Positions 1 to 7,373 of a DNA stretch of 15,422 nt are shown one piece after another. Source of the DNA: SURF-24 sp964537965 (GTDB lineage: Bacteria; Bacteroidota; Ignavibacteria; Ignavibacteriales; SURF-24). The notes beneath the pieces are model-generated. The model saw nothing but the letters and a program-made list of their open reading frames with translations. It did not search any database and was not told where the DNA came from. Every line of letters starts with the position of its first letter. Position 1 is the first letter of the stretch. The translations under genes and the position numbers were made by a program. The stretch spans positions 1 through 15,422 of the forward strand of contig CAZIDB010000111.1 in assembly GCA_964537965.1 (NCBI GenBank), written 5' to 3'.

Positions 1-1
1 T

Positions 2-559
2 ATGAAACGAAATGCAGTAATACTACAAAGGGAAAAGACAGCATTACTAATTATTGACGTGCAGGAAAAAATTCTTCCTGTAATGCTAAACCGGGAAAAT
101 CTTGTTTCAAATATTGAAAAGCTTGTTAACGGTTTTAAGGTTCTTAACATTCCAATATTCTTTACAGAGCAATATCCTAAAGGATTGGGTCCAACAACTC
201 CGGAGCTTGTTAAACTTCTTGAAGGTTCGGAGGCAATTTCCAAAATGTCGTTTAGTTGTTTTGGCGTAGGAGAATTATTTACAACTCTTAAAGAGAAAAA
301 ACTTCCCCAGGTTGTTGTGTGCGGTATTGAAAGCCATGTATGCGTACAGCAAACAGTGCTTGATTTACTTGTAAATGATTTCCAGGTTAATCTTGCTGCC
401 GATGCCGTTTCATCAAGAAAAACAATTGATTATGAAATTGCACTGCAAAGAATGAATGAGCACGGAGCAGAAATTACTACAACAGAATCAATTTTGTTTG
501 AACTGCTTAACGTTTGCGGTACCGATGAATTCAGAACCATATCAAAACTAGTAAAGTGA
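2..559 (+). CDS. Isochorismatase-family cysteine hydrolase
   Basis: A 185-residue cysteine hydrolase of the isochorismatase superfamily, probably cytoplasmic since there is no signal peptide. The three residues of the family catalytic triad are visible: Asp19 in LLIIDVQ, Lys81 in ISKMSFSCF, and nucleophilic Cys114 in CGIESHVCV. The length is normal for the single-domain family. Members hydrolyse isochorismate, nicotinamide or other amides or vinyl ethers. The sequence is closest in style to the widespread YcaC/ISOC1-like proteins of unknown substrate, and no metal-binding nicotinamidase signature stands out, so I do not assign a substrate. Only one base precedes the ATG, so a longer N-terminus or an upstream operon partner cannot be excluded. 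The gene converges on the tryptophanase, with a large inverted repeat between them. Confidence 0.85.
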   Translation: MKRNAVILQREKTALLIIDVQEKILPVMLNRENLVSNIEKLVNGFKVLNIPIFFTEQYPKGLGPTTPELVKLLEGSEAISKMSFSCFGVGELFTTLKEKKLPQVVVCGIESHVCVQQTVLDLLVNDFQVNLAADAVSSRKTIDYEIALQRMNEHGAEITTTESILFELLNVCGTDEFRTISKLVK

Positions 560-573
560 AACTTCATAGCCGA

Positions 574-687
574 TTAAAAAGTAGAATTGTCATCACGAGC
601 GACACGAAGTGATCTCATTTTTAGTTTTAGTGGAATAGATTGCTTCGTCGTTTCATTCCTCGCAATGACAACTACTTCACTTTTTAG
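574..687. repeat. Imperfect inverted repeat of the GTCATTGCGAG type between convergent genes
   Basis: The left arm (about 574-616) contains TTGTCATCACGAGCGACACG and then AAGTGATCTC. The right arm (638-687) read on the minus strand gives TTGTCATTGCGAGGAATGAA and then ACGACGAAGCAATC. The outer ends also pair (TTAAAAAGTAG against CTAAAAAGTGAAGTAG). The arms would fold into a long, bulged hairpin around a spacer of about 21 bases. Palindromes beginning GTCATTGCGAG and ending GAAGCAATC recur in many unrelated bacterial genomes as non-coding, MITE- or REP-like repeats; this is general knowledge and was not checked here. The position between two converging genes means it could also end transcription from both sides. 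Confidence 0.7.
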
Positions 688-711
688 ACAACCCAAAAAG
701 TATGGGCCGTT

Positions 712-2085
712 TTATTTCACCTGTTCAAACTTAGCCGTAAAATGTCTTAGCATCGGAGCCTCGTAAACTATTTTATATCCTTTCATCTTCGCCCTGTTTT
801 TGAAAACATCAATCACAACTTCGGCTACATAATCAATGTGACTCTGTGTGTACACTCTTCTTGGTATTGCAAGACGAACTAATTCCATTGGAGGAGGAAT
901 AAGCTTTCCATCTGCTCCGTATTTACCAAACATTACGCTTCCAATCTCAACTGCACGAACTCCGCCTTCCACATAAAGTGCACTTACTATTGCCTGTCCG
1001 GGATATTTATTCGGTGGAATATTTGGTAAAAATCTTTTCGCATCAATATAAATTGCATGACCGCCGGGTGGTTCAATAATAGGCACACCGGCAGCAACAA
1101 GTTTATCTCCAAGATATTCAACACTTCTTATTCTGTACTGTAAATATGGTTCCTCTAAAACTTCTTCTAATCCTTGTGCAATAGCTTCAAGATCTCTCCC
1201 GGCTAAACCTCCGTAAGTCGGAAATCCTTCGGTAACTATTAATAAATTCCGGCAATTCATAGCAAGGTTCTCATCATTTAAAGCAAGGAAGCCGCCTATA
1301 TTTGCAAGACCATCTTTCTTGGCGCTCATTGTTACGCCATCTGCATAAGAAAAAATTTCCTGTGCAATTTCCAAAATAGATTTATCCTGGTAACCCGGTT
1401 CTCTCTTTTTTATGAAGTATGCATTTTCTGCAAAGCGGCACGCATCAATAAAAAGCGGAATGCCGTATTTGTTTAAAACAGATTTTACTTCTTTAATATT
1501 TTGTAATGAAACAGGCTGACCACCACCGGAGTTATTAGTAATTGTAATCATGCAAACTGGGATATTCTCTTTCCCCTTTTCAAGTATGAATTTTTCCAGC
1601 GCCTCAACATCCATATTACCTTTAAAGTCAGCTCTTATTTCAGGATGTTTACCAACCTCAACAAGAAAATCCTCGCCTTCCGCGCCGGAGAATTCAACAT
1701 TTGCTCTTGTTGTATCAAAGTGTGTGTTATTAGGAATGTATTTACCTTTTCCACCAATAACTGAAAAAAGAATCTTTTCTGCTGCCCTGCCCTGGTGTGT
1801 TGGAATTATATATTTTAATCCCGTTATTTTTTTTACCATACTTTCAAACCTATAAAAGCTTTTCGAACCTGCATATGCTTCATCCCCATCCATAATGCCG
1901 CTCCACTGTTTAGCGCTCATTGCAGATGTTCCGCTGTCGGTCAACAAATCAATAATTACATTATCTGCATGTATAAGGAACGGATTATAACCGGCTTCTT
2001 TAAGTATCTTCTGCCTTTCATCTTTTGTTGTAAATTTAATTGGTTCAACAGATTTTATTTTGAAAGGCTCAATGATTGTCTTCAT
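712..2085 (-). CDS. tnaA: Tryptophanase (tryptophan indole-lyase)
   Basis: A 457-residue PLP-dependent beta-eliminating lyase that converts L-tryptophan to indole, pyruvate and ammonia. It aligns without offset to Citrobacter tyrosine phenol-lyase numbering: Tyr71 (DEAYAGS), Asp214 (LFIDACR), PLP-lysine Lys257 (MSAKKD), His343 (PPGGHA) and Arg404 (LVRLAIPRR). The residues that separate the two enzymes point to tryptophanase. Position 124 is Asp (HFDTTR), where tyrosine phenol-lyase has Thr. Position 381 is Ile (GVRAVEIGS), where the phenol-lyase has the phenol-binding Arg. The C-terminus reads LRHFTAK with His448, as in E. coli TnaA. The start has only a weak GGAAA upstream. No TnaC-like leader with a tryptophan codon and no tnaB permease is seen, so control must differ from E. 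coli. The gene is divergent from an XRE regulator. Confidence 0.93.
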   Translation of the reverse strand: MKTIIEPFKIKSVEPIKFTTKDERQKILKEAGYNPFLIHADNVIIDLLTDSGTSAMSAKQWSGIMDGDEAYAGSKSFYRFESMVKKITGLKYIIPTHQGRAAEKILFSVIGGKGKYIPNNTHFDTTRANVEFSGAEGEDFLVEVGKHPEIRADFKGNMDVEALEKFILEKGKENIPVCMITITNNSGGGQPVSLQNIKEVKSVLNKYGIPLFIDACRFAENAYFIKKREPGYQDKSILEIAQEIFSYADGVTMSAKKDGLANIGGFLALNDENLAMNCRNLLIVTEGFPTYGGLAGRDLEAIAQGLEEVLEEPYLQYRIRSVEYLGDKLVAAGVPIIEPPGGHAIYIDAKRFLPNIPPNKYPGQAIVSALYVEGGVRAVEIGSVMFGKYGADGKLIPPPMELVRLAIPRRVYTQSHIDYVAEVVIDVFKNRAKMKGYKIVYEAPMLRHFTAKFEQVK

Positions 2086-2138
2086 CTTAAAATTTCCATT
2101 TTGTTGAAAGGAAAATTAGCCGTTTCAATAGTTATTGG

Positions 2139-2170
2139 CAAAAATATTTTAAGTAAACAATTCTTTACTT
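2139..2170 (-). promoter_or_regulatory. Candidate tryptophanase promoter with inverted-repeat operator
   Basis: Read on the minus strand, 2146-2139 is TATTTTTG, an exact match to the Bacteroidetes -7 consensus TAnnTTTG. Just upstream of it, 2151-2157 AAGTAAA and 2164-2170 TTTACTT form a perfect 7-bp inverted repeat with a 6-base spacer, where a repressor would block polymerase. No clear -33 element is found. That this lineage uses the Bacteroidetes promoter consensus is an assumption. Confidence 0.4.
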
Positions 2171-2171
2171 T

Positions 2172-2213
2172 AAGTAGATAATACTTGACATGTTGTTAAC
2201 TATTGTCTACTTT
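2172..2213 (+). promoter_or_regulatory. Candidate promoter and second operator of the XRE/membrane protein operon
   Basis: TTGACA at 2185-2190 is followed after 17 bases by TACTTT at 2208-2213, a plausible -35/-10 pair although the -10 is weak. AAGTAGA (2172-2178) and TCTACTT (2206-2212) are perfect inverted arms that bracket the -35 and overlap the -10. They closely resemble the half-sites of the neighbouring repeat (AAGTAAA). This suggests autoregulation by the XRE protein and rules against the upstream ATG at 2190, which lies inside the -35. Confidence 0.4.
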
Positions 2214-2234
2214 GATACAGAAAATTCAGATGAT

Positions 2235-2441
2235 ATGTTAAAAAATAATATCAAGAAGTTACGGTTCAATAAGAACCAGACCACGCAGGAAGATCTTGCC
2301 TCAAAGGTCGGTGTTTCAAGGCATACAATAATGGCAATTGAGAGCGGAAAATTTAATCCATCAGTAAAACTGGCCTTAAAGCTGGCAGAGTTTTTTAATT
2401 GTAAAGTAGAAGATATTTTTTTTCTAGAGGAGGAGAACTAA
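2235..2441 (+). CDS. Small XRE/Cro-type HTH transcriptional regulator (YozG-like)
   Basis: A 68-residue protein that is almost entirely one helix-turn-helix domain: KNNIKKLRFN, then QEDLASKVGVSRHTIMAIE as the HTH core, then GKFNPSVKLALKLAEFFNCKVEDIF. This matches the small YozG-type XRE regulators that sit beside small membrane proteins. I chose the ATG at 2235 over the in-frame one at 2190. Family members begin only a residue or two before KNNIKKLR, and the 2190 ATG falls within a likely -35 box. The final TAA overlaps the next gene's ATG, so the two are one operon. The inverted repeats upstream are likely its own operators and may also let it control the divergent tryptophanase; that is inference. 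Confidence 0.88.
   Translation: MLKNNIKKLRFNKNQTTQEDLASKVGVSRHTIMAIESGKFNPSVKLALKLAEFFNCKVEDIFFLEEEN
2428..2433 (+). promoter_or_regulatory. Strong Shine-Dalgarno site AGGAGG of the membrane partner
   Basis: AGGAGG lies seven bases before the ATG at 2441, inside the last codons of the HTH gene. The upstream HTH gene has no good ribosome site. The partner is therefore expected to be translated more strongly than the regulator, with coupling across the TAATG overlap. Confidence 0.75.
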
Positions 2442-2782
2442 TGTTGTTACGATATTATTTCGAAACCATTGCCGGACTGCTTTGCCTTGTTCTTATTCTT
2501 TTATTTGGAAGTAAAGGAATAGCTTCTCTTGCAGTTTTTGCATTATTACCAATCATTATGCGGTGTAAAAAAACCAGTACTGATGAAAGAGAATTACATT
2601 TGTTTTACAAGGCAGGAAATTATACGATGGGAGGAAATATTCTTTTTCTGTATCTCATCTACAGGTTTTCAGACACCGCAATAAATGGAAACATTATTGG
2701 TGATAACTGGTTTGCCCTTGCCGTTACCACCACACTTTTTGTTCATGGCCTGGTTGGATTATTTCTATACAAGACAGAGTAA
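2441..2782 (+). CDS. Small integral membrane protein, partner of the XRE regulator
   Basis: A 113-residue hydrophobic protein of unknown function. Hydrophobic stretches lie at about 9-22, 27-41, 62-79 and 88-109, fitting four membrane helices in two hairpins. A polar cytoplasmic-looking loop, RCKKTSTDERELHLFYKAGN (about 41-60), separates the first two helices from the last two. The DERE motif in this loop resembles that of DUF2178-type membrane proteins encoded next to YozG-like regulators; this is family recall, not a search. The gene overlaps the regulator by one base and has a strong ribosome site. In such pairs the membrane protein may sense a signal or sequester the regulator, but nothing in the sequence proves this. 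Confidence 0.75.
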   Translation: MLLRYYFETIAGLLCLVLILLFGSKGIASLAVFALLPIIMRCKKTSTDERELHLFYKAGNYTMGGNILFLYLIYRFSDTAINGNIIGDNWFALAVTTTLFVHGLVGLFLYKTE

Positions 2783-2883
2783 AAAAAATTTTCTTTCATT
2801 AACACAAAATAAATTATTAAATTGTCTGCGTTTCATTTCGTCTTCGTTTAAATAACATATATAAATTAATTATGGAGATAAAC

Positions 2884-3708
2884 ATGGATGAGAATTACAA
2901 TGCTGAAAATGTTTCAGCAGAACCAATCCCGGATGAAGAACAGTTAAGTCACTCCGATAAGTTAACAGGTTTATTTACAGAACCCGGTAAGACATTTGCT
3001 AAAATGGCTAAGACAGATCCCAAAACAATCGATTGGTTGTTGCCGGTTTGCATTATGATTTTATTAGCTATTATTTCCAACATCGTTTTAATGAGCAATC
3101 CTGTAATTAAAGCCGATGCAATGGATAAGCAAATGAAGCAGATGGAAAAAAACTTTAGCGAGATGGTTGCAAAAGGACAACTAACACAGGAACAGGCGGA
3201 TGAACAACTCGATAATATGCGGGAGAGATTTGCGGGTGGGTTTGGCGCCGGAATGATAGTTATTCAGGCTGTTTCTACAGTAGTGGTTTTATTTATAATA
3301 TTTTTCATCGTATCACTTGTATATTTTATTCTTTCAAAATCAATTCTTAAAGGCAACGGAACCTTCGCTTCGGCAATGGTTGCCAACGGTCTGCCTTATT
3401 ATATCAACATCATCCAGATAATTATTGTTACAATCGTTTCCCTGCTTGCAAGTAAACTTTATGCAGGCACAAGCGTTGCAACTTTTATGGATATGGAAAA
3501 GTCAACTTTTATTGGCTGGCTGCTGGGCAAAGTTGATCCTTTAACAATCTGGTCTGTTTCGGTAACAGGAATCGGGTTAGCAAAAATGTTCAGGGCAGAT
3601 AATACAATGAAGTATATTATTGCGGTATTGGCTGTTTGGCTTGGCTGGGGATTGATAGCCTTCTTTTTAGCCAAGGCTGTTCCGTTCTTAAGTTTCTTAA
3701 ATATGTAA
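2884..3708 (+). CDS. Yip1-family integral membrane protein
   Basis: A 274-residue membrane protein with the Yip1-type layout. It has an acidic N-terminal tail, then the entry motif LTGLFTEPGKTFAKMA (about 27-42). Membrane helices lie at about 51-70, 122-150, 174-191, 217-236 and 242-264. Between the first two helices is a charged, methionine-rich, coiled-coil-prone segment (about 79-116). The bacterial Yip1 family is common in Bacteroidota and relatives and has no settled function. I prefer the ATG at 2884 because GGAG at 2874-2877 is correctly spaced six bases before it. The in-frame ATG at 2872 overlaps that site and has none of its own. The gene is probably transcribed independently of the preceding operon, as 101 bp separate them. 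Confidence 0.8.
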   Translation: MDENYNAENVSAEPIPDEEQLSHSDKLTGLFTEPGKTFAKMAKTDPKTIDWLLPVCIMILLAIISNIVLMSNPVIKADAMDKQMKQMEKNFSEMVAKGQLTQEQADEQLDNMRERFAGGFGAGMIVIQAVSTVVVLFIIFFIVSLVYFILSKSILKGNGTFASAMVANGLPYYINIIQIIIVTIVSLLASKLYAGTSVATFMDMEKSTFIGWLLGKVDPLTIWSVSVTGIGLAKMFRADNTMKYIIAVLAVWLGWGLIAFFLAKAVPFLSFLNM

Positions 3709-3727
3709 AACAAAGAATGCAAAAAGA

Positions 3728-3758
3728 AAAGCGGTTCCCGGCGACGAGGAACCGCTTT
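3728..3758. terminator. Strong hairpin terminator between convergent genes
   Basis: AAAGCGGTTCC (3728-3738) and GGAACCGCTTT (3748-3758) form a perfect 11-bp GC-rich stem with a nine-base loop. It lies 20 bases past the Yip1 gene. On the minus strand the stem runs into TTTTCTTTTT, a good intrinsic-terminator tail for transcripts arriving from priA. On the plus strand the tail is weak. It probably serves both directions. Confidence 0.85.
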
Positions 3759-3980
3759 GTTAAAGATTGCAGTTCGCTTGATATTCAATTCTTCCCCTCG
3801 TAAACTGAGACTATCCTGAAAAACAATCTGCAGAAAAAGGACAATTCTATTTTAAAGTATTTATACTATCAAATGGAAGTTCAACTTTGATAAGTGAGTT
3901 CCCTTTTCTGCACAATTATCGTAACAAAGAGTAAAAAGTTTAATCCTTATCATGAAATATTCCATCATCAAAAAAAGTTT
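3759..3980. other. Intergenic stretch downstream of priA, no gene seen
   Basis: No credible open reading frame was found on either strand. TATCAAA (3867-3873) and TTTGATA (3886-3892) form a 7-bp stem with a 12-base loop and no T-tract. It is AT-rich and could be an extended 3' untranslated region of priA reaching the terminator at 3728-3758. Confidence 0.5.
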
Positions 3981-6368
3981 TTATAAAATGCTCTGGGGAT
4001 CAATATCAAAGAATAACCTGATGTTTCTGTAACGGGATTTCTGGTTGAATTGAATATATGAGTTTAAAACGGCATTGCGTAAATATGCACCTCCCGGATC
4101 AAATTTCCTGTCGCTTTTAACAAGTATATGAAAACGGTAAAACTTTTTAAGCCTTGCTAATATTGCTGCACTTGGCGGAGTTATTTTTATTCCCTTCTTA
4201 TGCGTTAAAAGTGAATTATAAAAATCGCTGATTGCACCTTTGGCATAATCTTCATTTTCATCCTTAGCTTCAATCAAACAGATTCTTGTAAACGGCGGAT
4301 AACCCATCTGTTCTCTAAGCTGAATCTCTTTTTGATAGAAACTCTCATAATCATTAGCCAACACTTTTTGCAAAACAAAATGCTTGTCATTTTGAGTTTG
4401 GATTATAACTTCTCCCGGAGTTTTACTTCTGCCTGATCTGCCTGCAACCTGAGTAAGTAATTGAAATGTTCTTTCGTCAGCACGGAAATCCGGCAACCAT
4501 AAAGTTGTTTCGGCAGATATAACCCCGACTAATGTTACATTCGCAAAATCCAATCCTTTGGAAACCATCTGCGTTCCCACAAGAATATCAATTTCACCTT
4601 TACGGAACCTGTTTAGAATTAATCCAAGCTCACCTTTTTTATTTATAGTATCTGAATCAATTCTCTCGATCTTTGCGTTTGGGAAATAAAATTCAAGTTC
4701 ATCTTCAACACGCTGAGTGCCTGTTCCGAAAAATTTTATCTTTAATGATCCGCAGTTGTTGCAGGCTTTAGGAACCGGCTTCATAAAACCACAGTAGTGG
4801 CATTGAAGTGAATTATTATGAATATGATATACCATCGGAACGGAGCAGTCCTTGCACGTTTCTACCTCGCCGCAATCTTCGCAGAATACCTGTGTTGCAA
4901 AACCCCGCCTGTTCTGCAGGATGATTACACTTTCCTTCTTATGCAGGCGAACGGCAATCTCGTCAAGTAAAATTTTAGAGAAGACATTCTCCATTTTCTT
5001 TTTCTTCTTTTCAACAAGAAGATTAACGAGTTTAATATCCGGCAGCTTTGCATTATCAACACGCTCTTTTAATTCAAGCACAGAATATTTCCCAATCTTT
5101 GTGTTGTACATGCTTTCAATTGATGGCGTTGCAGAACCAAGCACAACAGGGCAATTACAAATCTTTGCTCTTATTACGGCGGCATCTCTTCCCTGGTAAC
5201 GCGGAATAAGATCATTCTGTTTATAACTTGAATCGTGCTCTTCATCTACTACAATCAAACCGATATTTTCGAGCGGTGCAAACAGTGCAGAACGGGCGCC
5301 GACAACAATTTTATATTTGCCTTCAATAATTTTACGCCAGGAATCATATCTTTCACCAAGAGACATGCGGCTGTGCACAACTGCAATAAGATCACCAAAA
5401 TTATTATACAACCTTGAGGTAATCTGCGGAGTAAGAGAAATCTCCGGTACAAGAATTAAAACAGCTTTCCCAAGCGATAGTGTTTTTTTTGCAAGTTCAA
5501 TGTAAACCTGCGTCTTACCGCTTCCTGTTATTCCGTATAGAAGATATGGATGAAACTCCTGTGATAAGACTTTAACATTTACTTCATCAATAATTTTTTG
5601 CTGGGCTTCTGTGGGAATTAAATCCTGGTTTGATTCAGTGTATGTTTCCTCGTACTTCCGCTCAACTTCTTTATCAAATACTTCAATAATATTTTTCTTT
5701 GCAAGCCCGTCAACAGATGACTGGTTTGAATTTGTTTTCTTCAGCAATTCGCTTAGCTGAACATCCTTGCTGCGCTGGTTAATAAGCTCCAAAAGAATTA
5801 CTACCTGTTTGGGTGATTTCTTTTCAATCTCAGGAATAAAATCATAAATCTCATCAATAGCTTTTGCAAGTTTAACAAACTTAATTTTCTTTATTCCAAC
5901 TTTTCCTTTTTCCAATTCGCTTAGGATAGAAACAGCGCCAAGTTTTTCAAGTTCTCTTAAAGCTGCATAAATGTTTTTCTTATTTACTTCTTTTTGAAGA
6001 GAGCTTAAACTGATTACATCTTTCTCCGAGAGAATTGAAAGCAATTTATACTTTACGGATTTAGTATTCTTTTCTTTCTGAAGCAGCTCTTGGCAGAAGA
6101 TTTTATCGCCGGATATTTTTTTCTTTGATTCAACTTCCGTCCCATAGGGAACAGCATTCCGCAATGCTTCTCCAAGAGAGCTTAAATAATAATCAGAAAT
6201 CCACTCGTAAAATTTAAGTGAGTCAGGGGAGAAAATCGGAAAGCGATCAATTATATCCTGTATGGATTTTATTTCTTCTTTAACATTTGTTGCTTCGGTA
6301 ATTTTAACAATGAATCCCGTTAAAACTCTTTTTCCAAAAGGAGCAACAGCTCTAACACCAACTTTGGC
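3981..6368 (-). CDS. priA: Primosomal replication-restart helicase PriA, N-terminus lost in gap
   Basis: 795 residues of PriA, the 3'-to-5' superfamily 2 helicase that reloads the replisome at stalled forks. Numbering from the first visible residue: the end of the 3'-DNA-binding domain with VGVRAVAPFGKR (3-14), a winged-helix region, Walker A GITGSGKT (279-286), Walker B DEEH (375-378) and GSATPS (411-416). Eight zinc-binding cysteines follow (496, 499, 505, 508, 523, 526, 536, 539), then VGTQMVSKGLDF and motif VI QVAGRSGR (640-647). Comparison with E. coli PriA suggests that only about 30 N-terminal residues and the start codon are missing, hidden in the N run at 6369-6468. The open frame continues through the gap into an unrelated lipoprotein; that continuity is an artefact. 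Long poly-lysine around 454-458 is unusual but harmless. Confidence 0.96.
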   Translation of the reverse strand, partial: AKVGVRAVAPFGKRVLTGFIVKITEATNVKEEIKSIQDIIDRFPIFSPDSLKFYEWISDYYLSSLGEALRNAVPYGTEVESKKKISGDKIFCQELLQKEKNTKSVKYKLLSILSEKDVISLSSLQKEVNKKNIYAALRELEKLGAVSILSELEKGKVGIKKIKFVKLAKAIDEIYDFIPEIEKKSPKQVVILLELINQRSKDVQLSELLKKTNSNQSSVDGLAKKNIIEVFDKEVERKYEETYTESNQDLIPTEAQQKIIDEVNVKVLSQEFHPYLLYGITGSGKTQVYIELAKKTLSLGKAVLILVPEISLTPQITSRLYNNFGDLIAVVHSRMSLGERYDSWRKIIEGKYKIVVGARSALFAPLENIGLIVVDEEHDSSYKQNDLIPRYQGRDAAVIRAKICNCPVVLGSATPSIESMYNTKIGKYSVLELKERVDNAKLPDIKLVNLLVEKKKKKMENVFSKILLDEIAVRLHKKESVIILQNRRGFATQVFCEDCGEVETCKDCSVPMVYHIHNNSLQCHYCGFMKPVPKACNNCGSLKIKFFGTGTQRVEDELEFYFPNAKIERIDSDTINKKGELGLILNRFRKGEIDILVGTQMVSKGLDFANVTLVGVISAETTLWLPDFRADERTFQLLTQVAGRSGRSKTPGEVIIQTQNDKHFVLQKVLANDYESFYQKEIQLREQMGYPPFTRICLIEAKDENEDYAKGAISDFYNSLLTHKKGIKITPPSAAILARLKKFYRFHILVKSDRKFDPGGAYLRNAVLNSYIQFNQKSRYRNIRLFFDIDPQSIL

Positions 6369-6468
6369 NNNNNNNNNNNNNNNNNNNNNNNNNNNNNNNN
6401 NNNNNNNNNNNNNNNNNNNNNNNNNNNNNNNNNNNNNNNNNNNNNNNNNNNNNNNNNNNNNNNNNNNN
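6369..6468. other. Assembly gap of 100 N between priA and a lipoprotein gene
   Basis: Exactly 100 unresolved bases, the conventional placeholder for a scaffold join of unknown length. The priA start and the lipoprotein stop codon must lie inside it, so the true length is not 100 by necessity. An extra small gene could also be hidden here. Confidence 0.98.
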
Positions 6469-7007
6469 TATTCCGGTTTATAAAATGGTTTAAGGTCTCT
6501 TGTCTTTGTTCCTGCAACAGGTTCAATCAGTATCTCAAATTTCAAAGGAGTAATGCTTTCATCCCACAAAATTCTTTTATGGTTAGCTGATCTTATCACT
6601 TCCCCGTTCGTAGAGACAACGCTGTCATCTAAAGCAAGCGTTAAAAAATAAAATCCGTCTTCATAGGATAAATTTTCTACATCACTTAGTTTTTTAAAAT
6701 AATAAACAGATTTTCCGTTAAGCTTATTATCCTCAACCAGTAATTCACGTGATACAATTGTTTTACCTTCAGCTTTCATATCATCTAAAAATTTATCGCT
6801 CTTCAACAGGTAATCAAAAAGATTAGTCTTATCCTCTTCAAATTCCTGGTCGTTTGCAGCATCCGATCTTATATCATTATACCAGACTGTAGCAGTGCCG
6901 TTACCGGCTTTGCTTGCATCAACAATGTAGACTATCTTATGTCCAACAAGGCATCCGCTTAATGATAGAATAAAAACAAACGCTAAAAACAGGAACAAAC
7001 TTCTCAT
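6469..7007 (-). CDS. Lipoprotein of unknown function, C-terminus lost in gap
   Basis: 179 visible residues beginning with a lipoprotein signal: Met-Arg, a hydrophobic run, then the lipobox LSGC with Cys19 as the lipidated residue. The mature part is polar, with a lysine-, aspartate- and glutamate-rich middle and no domain I recognise. The visible end (IEPVAGTKTRDLKPFYKPE) is probably close to the true C-terminus. I chose the ATG at 7007 because GGGAGG stands directly upstream with a five- to six-base spacer and the signal peptide starts there. The longer in-frame start at 7076 would put 23 basic residues ahead of the signal. The gene lies immediately upstream of priA on the same strand and may be cotranscribed with it. 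Confidence 0.8.
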
Positions 7008-7147
7008 TTGTACCTCCCATATATTTCTTCGTTTTACAACTGTGTGAAGTTTAATGAAATTTAGTTTTGCAAGCAAGAGACAATGAAGGAAACAGATAAT
7101 TTTAATTTATGCTGTAATACTGGGTTTTTGCTTTACTAAACTACTGT

Positions 7148-7216
7148 TGATCCTCTACGAGGATCATAATATTGTTTGGATATATTATTTATAATTATTA
7201 AACATCTACGATGTTT
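7148..7216. repeat. Hairpin pair A-B (CTACG loop orientation)
   Basis: Hairpin A (7148-7166) is TGATCCTCTACGAGGATCA, with 8-bp arms around TAC. Hairpin B (7200-7216) is AAACATCTACGATGTTT, with 7-bp arms around TAC. Their centres are 51 bp apart. The same pair recurs at 7861-7930 with identical spacing and the same orientation. Confidence 0.9.
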
Positions 7217-7270
7217 GGAGTTTCGTTTAGATTAATCTCTCTAATGTTTAGCAACCAAACAAACATTGAA

Positions 7271-7342
7271 TCTAACCTCGTAGAGGTTAGATTATTGTAA
7301 CGTACCGCTCTCACTCATTCTTCCTAATCCTCGTAGAGGATT
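7271..7342. repeat. Hairpin pair C-D (CGTAG loop orientation)
   Basis: Hairpin C (7271-7291) has 9-bp arms TCTAACCTC and GAGGTTAGA around GTA. Hairpin D (7326-7342) is AATCCTCGTAGAGGATT. Their centres are 53 bp apart. D ends 31 bases downstream of the transposase stop codon and could help end or stabilise its transcript. Confidence 0.9.
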
Positions 7343-7373
7343 CATAAAAAATAATTACTCATACAATCCAATC

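Noticed and set aside
1550..1855. Plus-strand reading frame of 101 codons inside tnaA
   Set aside because: It is antisense to conserved tryptophanase sequence and its composition is that of a shadow frame.
712..2085. Tyrosine phenol-lyase
   Set aside because: The phenol-binding Arg381 and Thr124 of that enzyme are replaced by Ile and Asp, as in tryptophanases.
2190..2234. Longer XRE regulator starting at the ATG at 2190
   Set aside because: The 15 extra residues do not belong to the family, and the codon lies in a likely -35 element flanked by an operator repeat.
3459..3788. Minus-strand reading frame of 109 codons over the Yip1 gene
   Set aside because: It is antisense to a well-supported membrane protein, runs through the terminator hairpin and has no recognisable protein features.
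4852..5199. Plus-strand reading frame of 115 codons inside priA
   Set aside because: It is antisense to the zinc-binding and helicase motifs of PriA; the residues are a low-complexity shadow rich in Ser and Phe.
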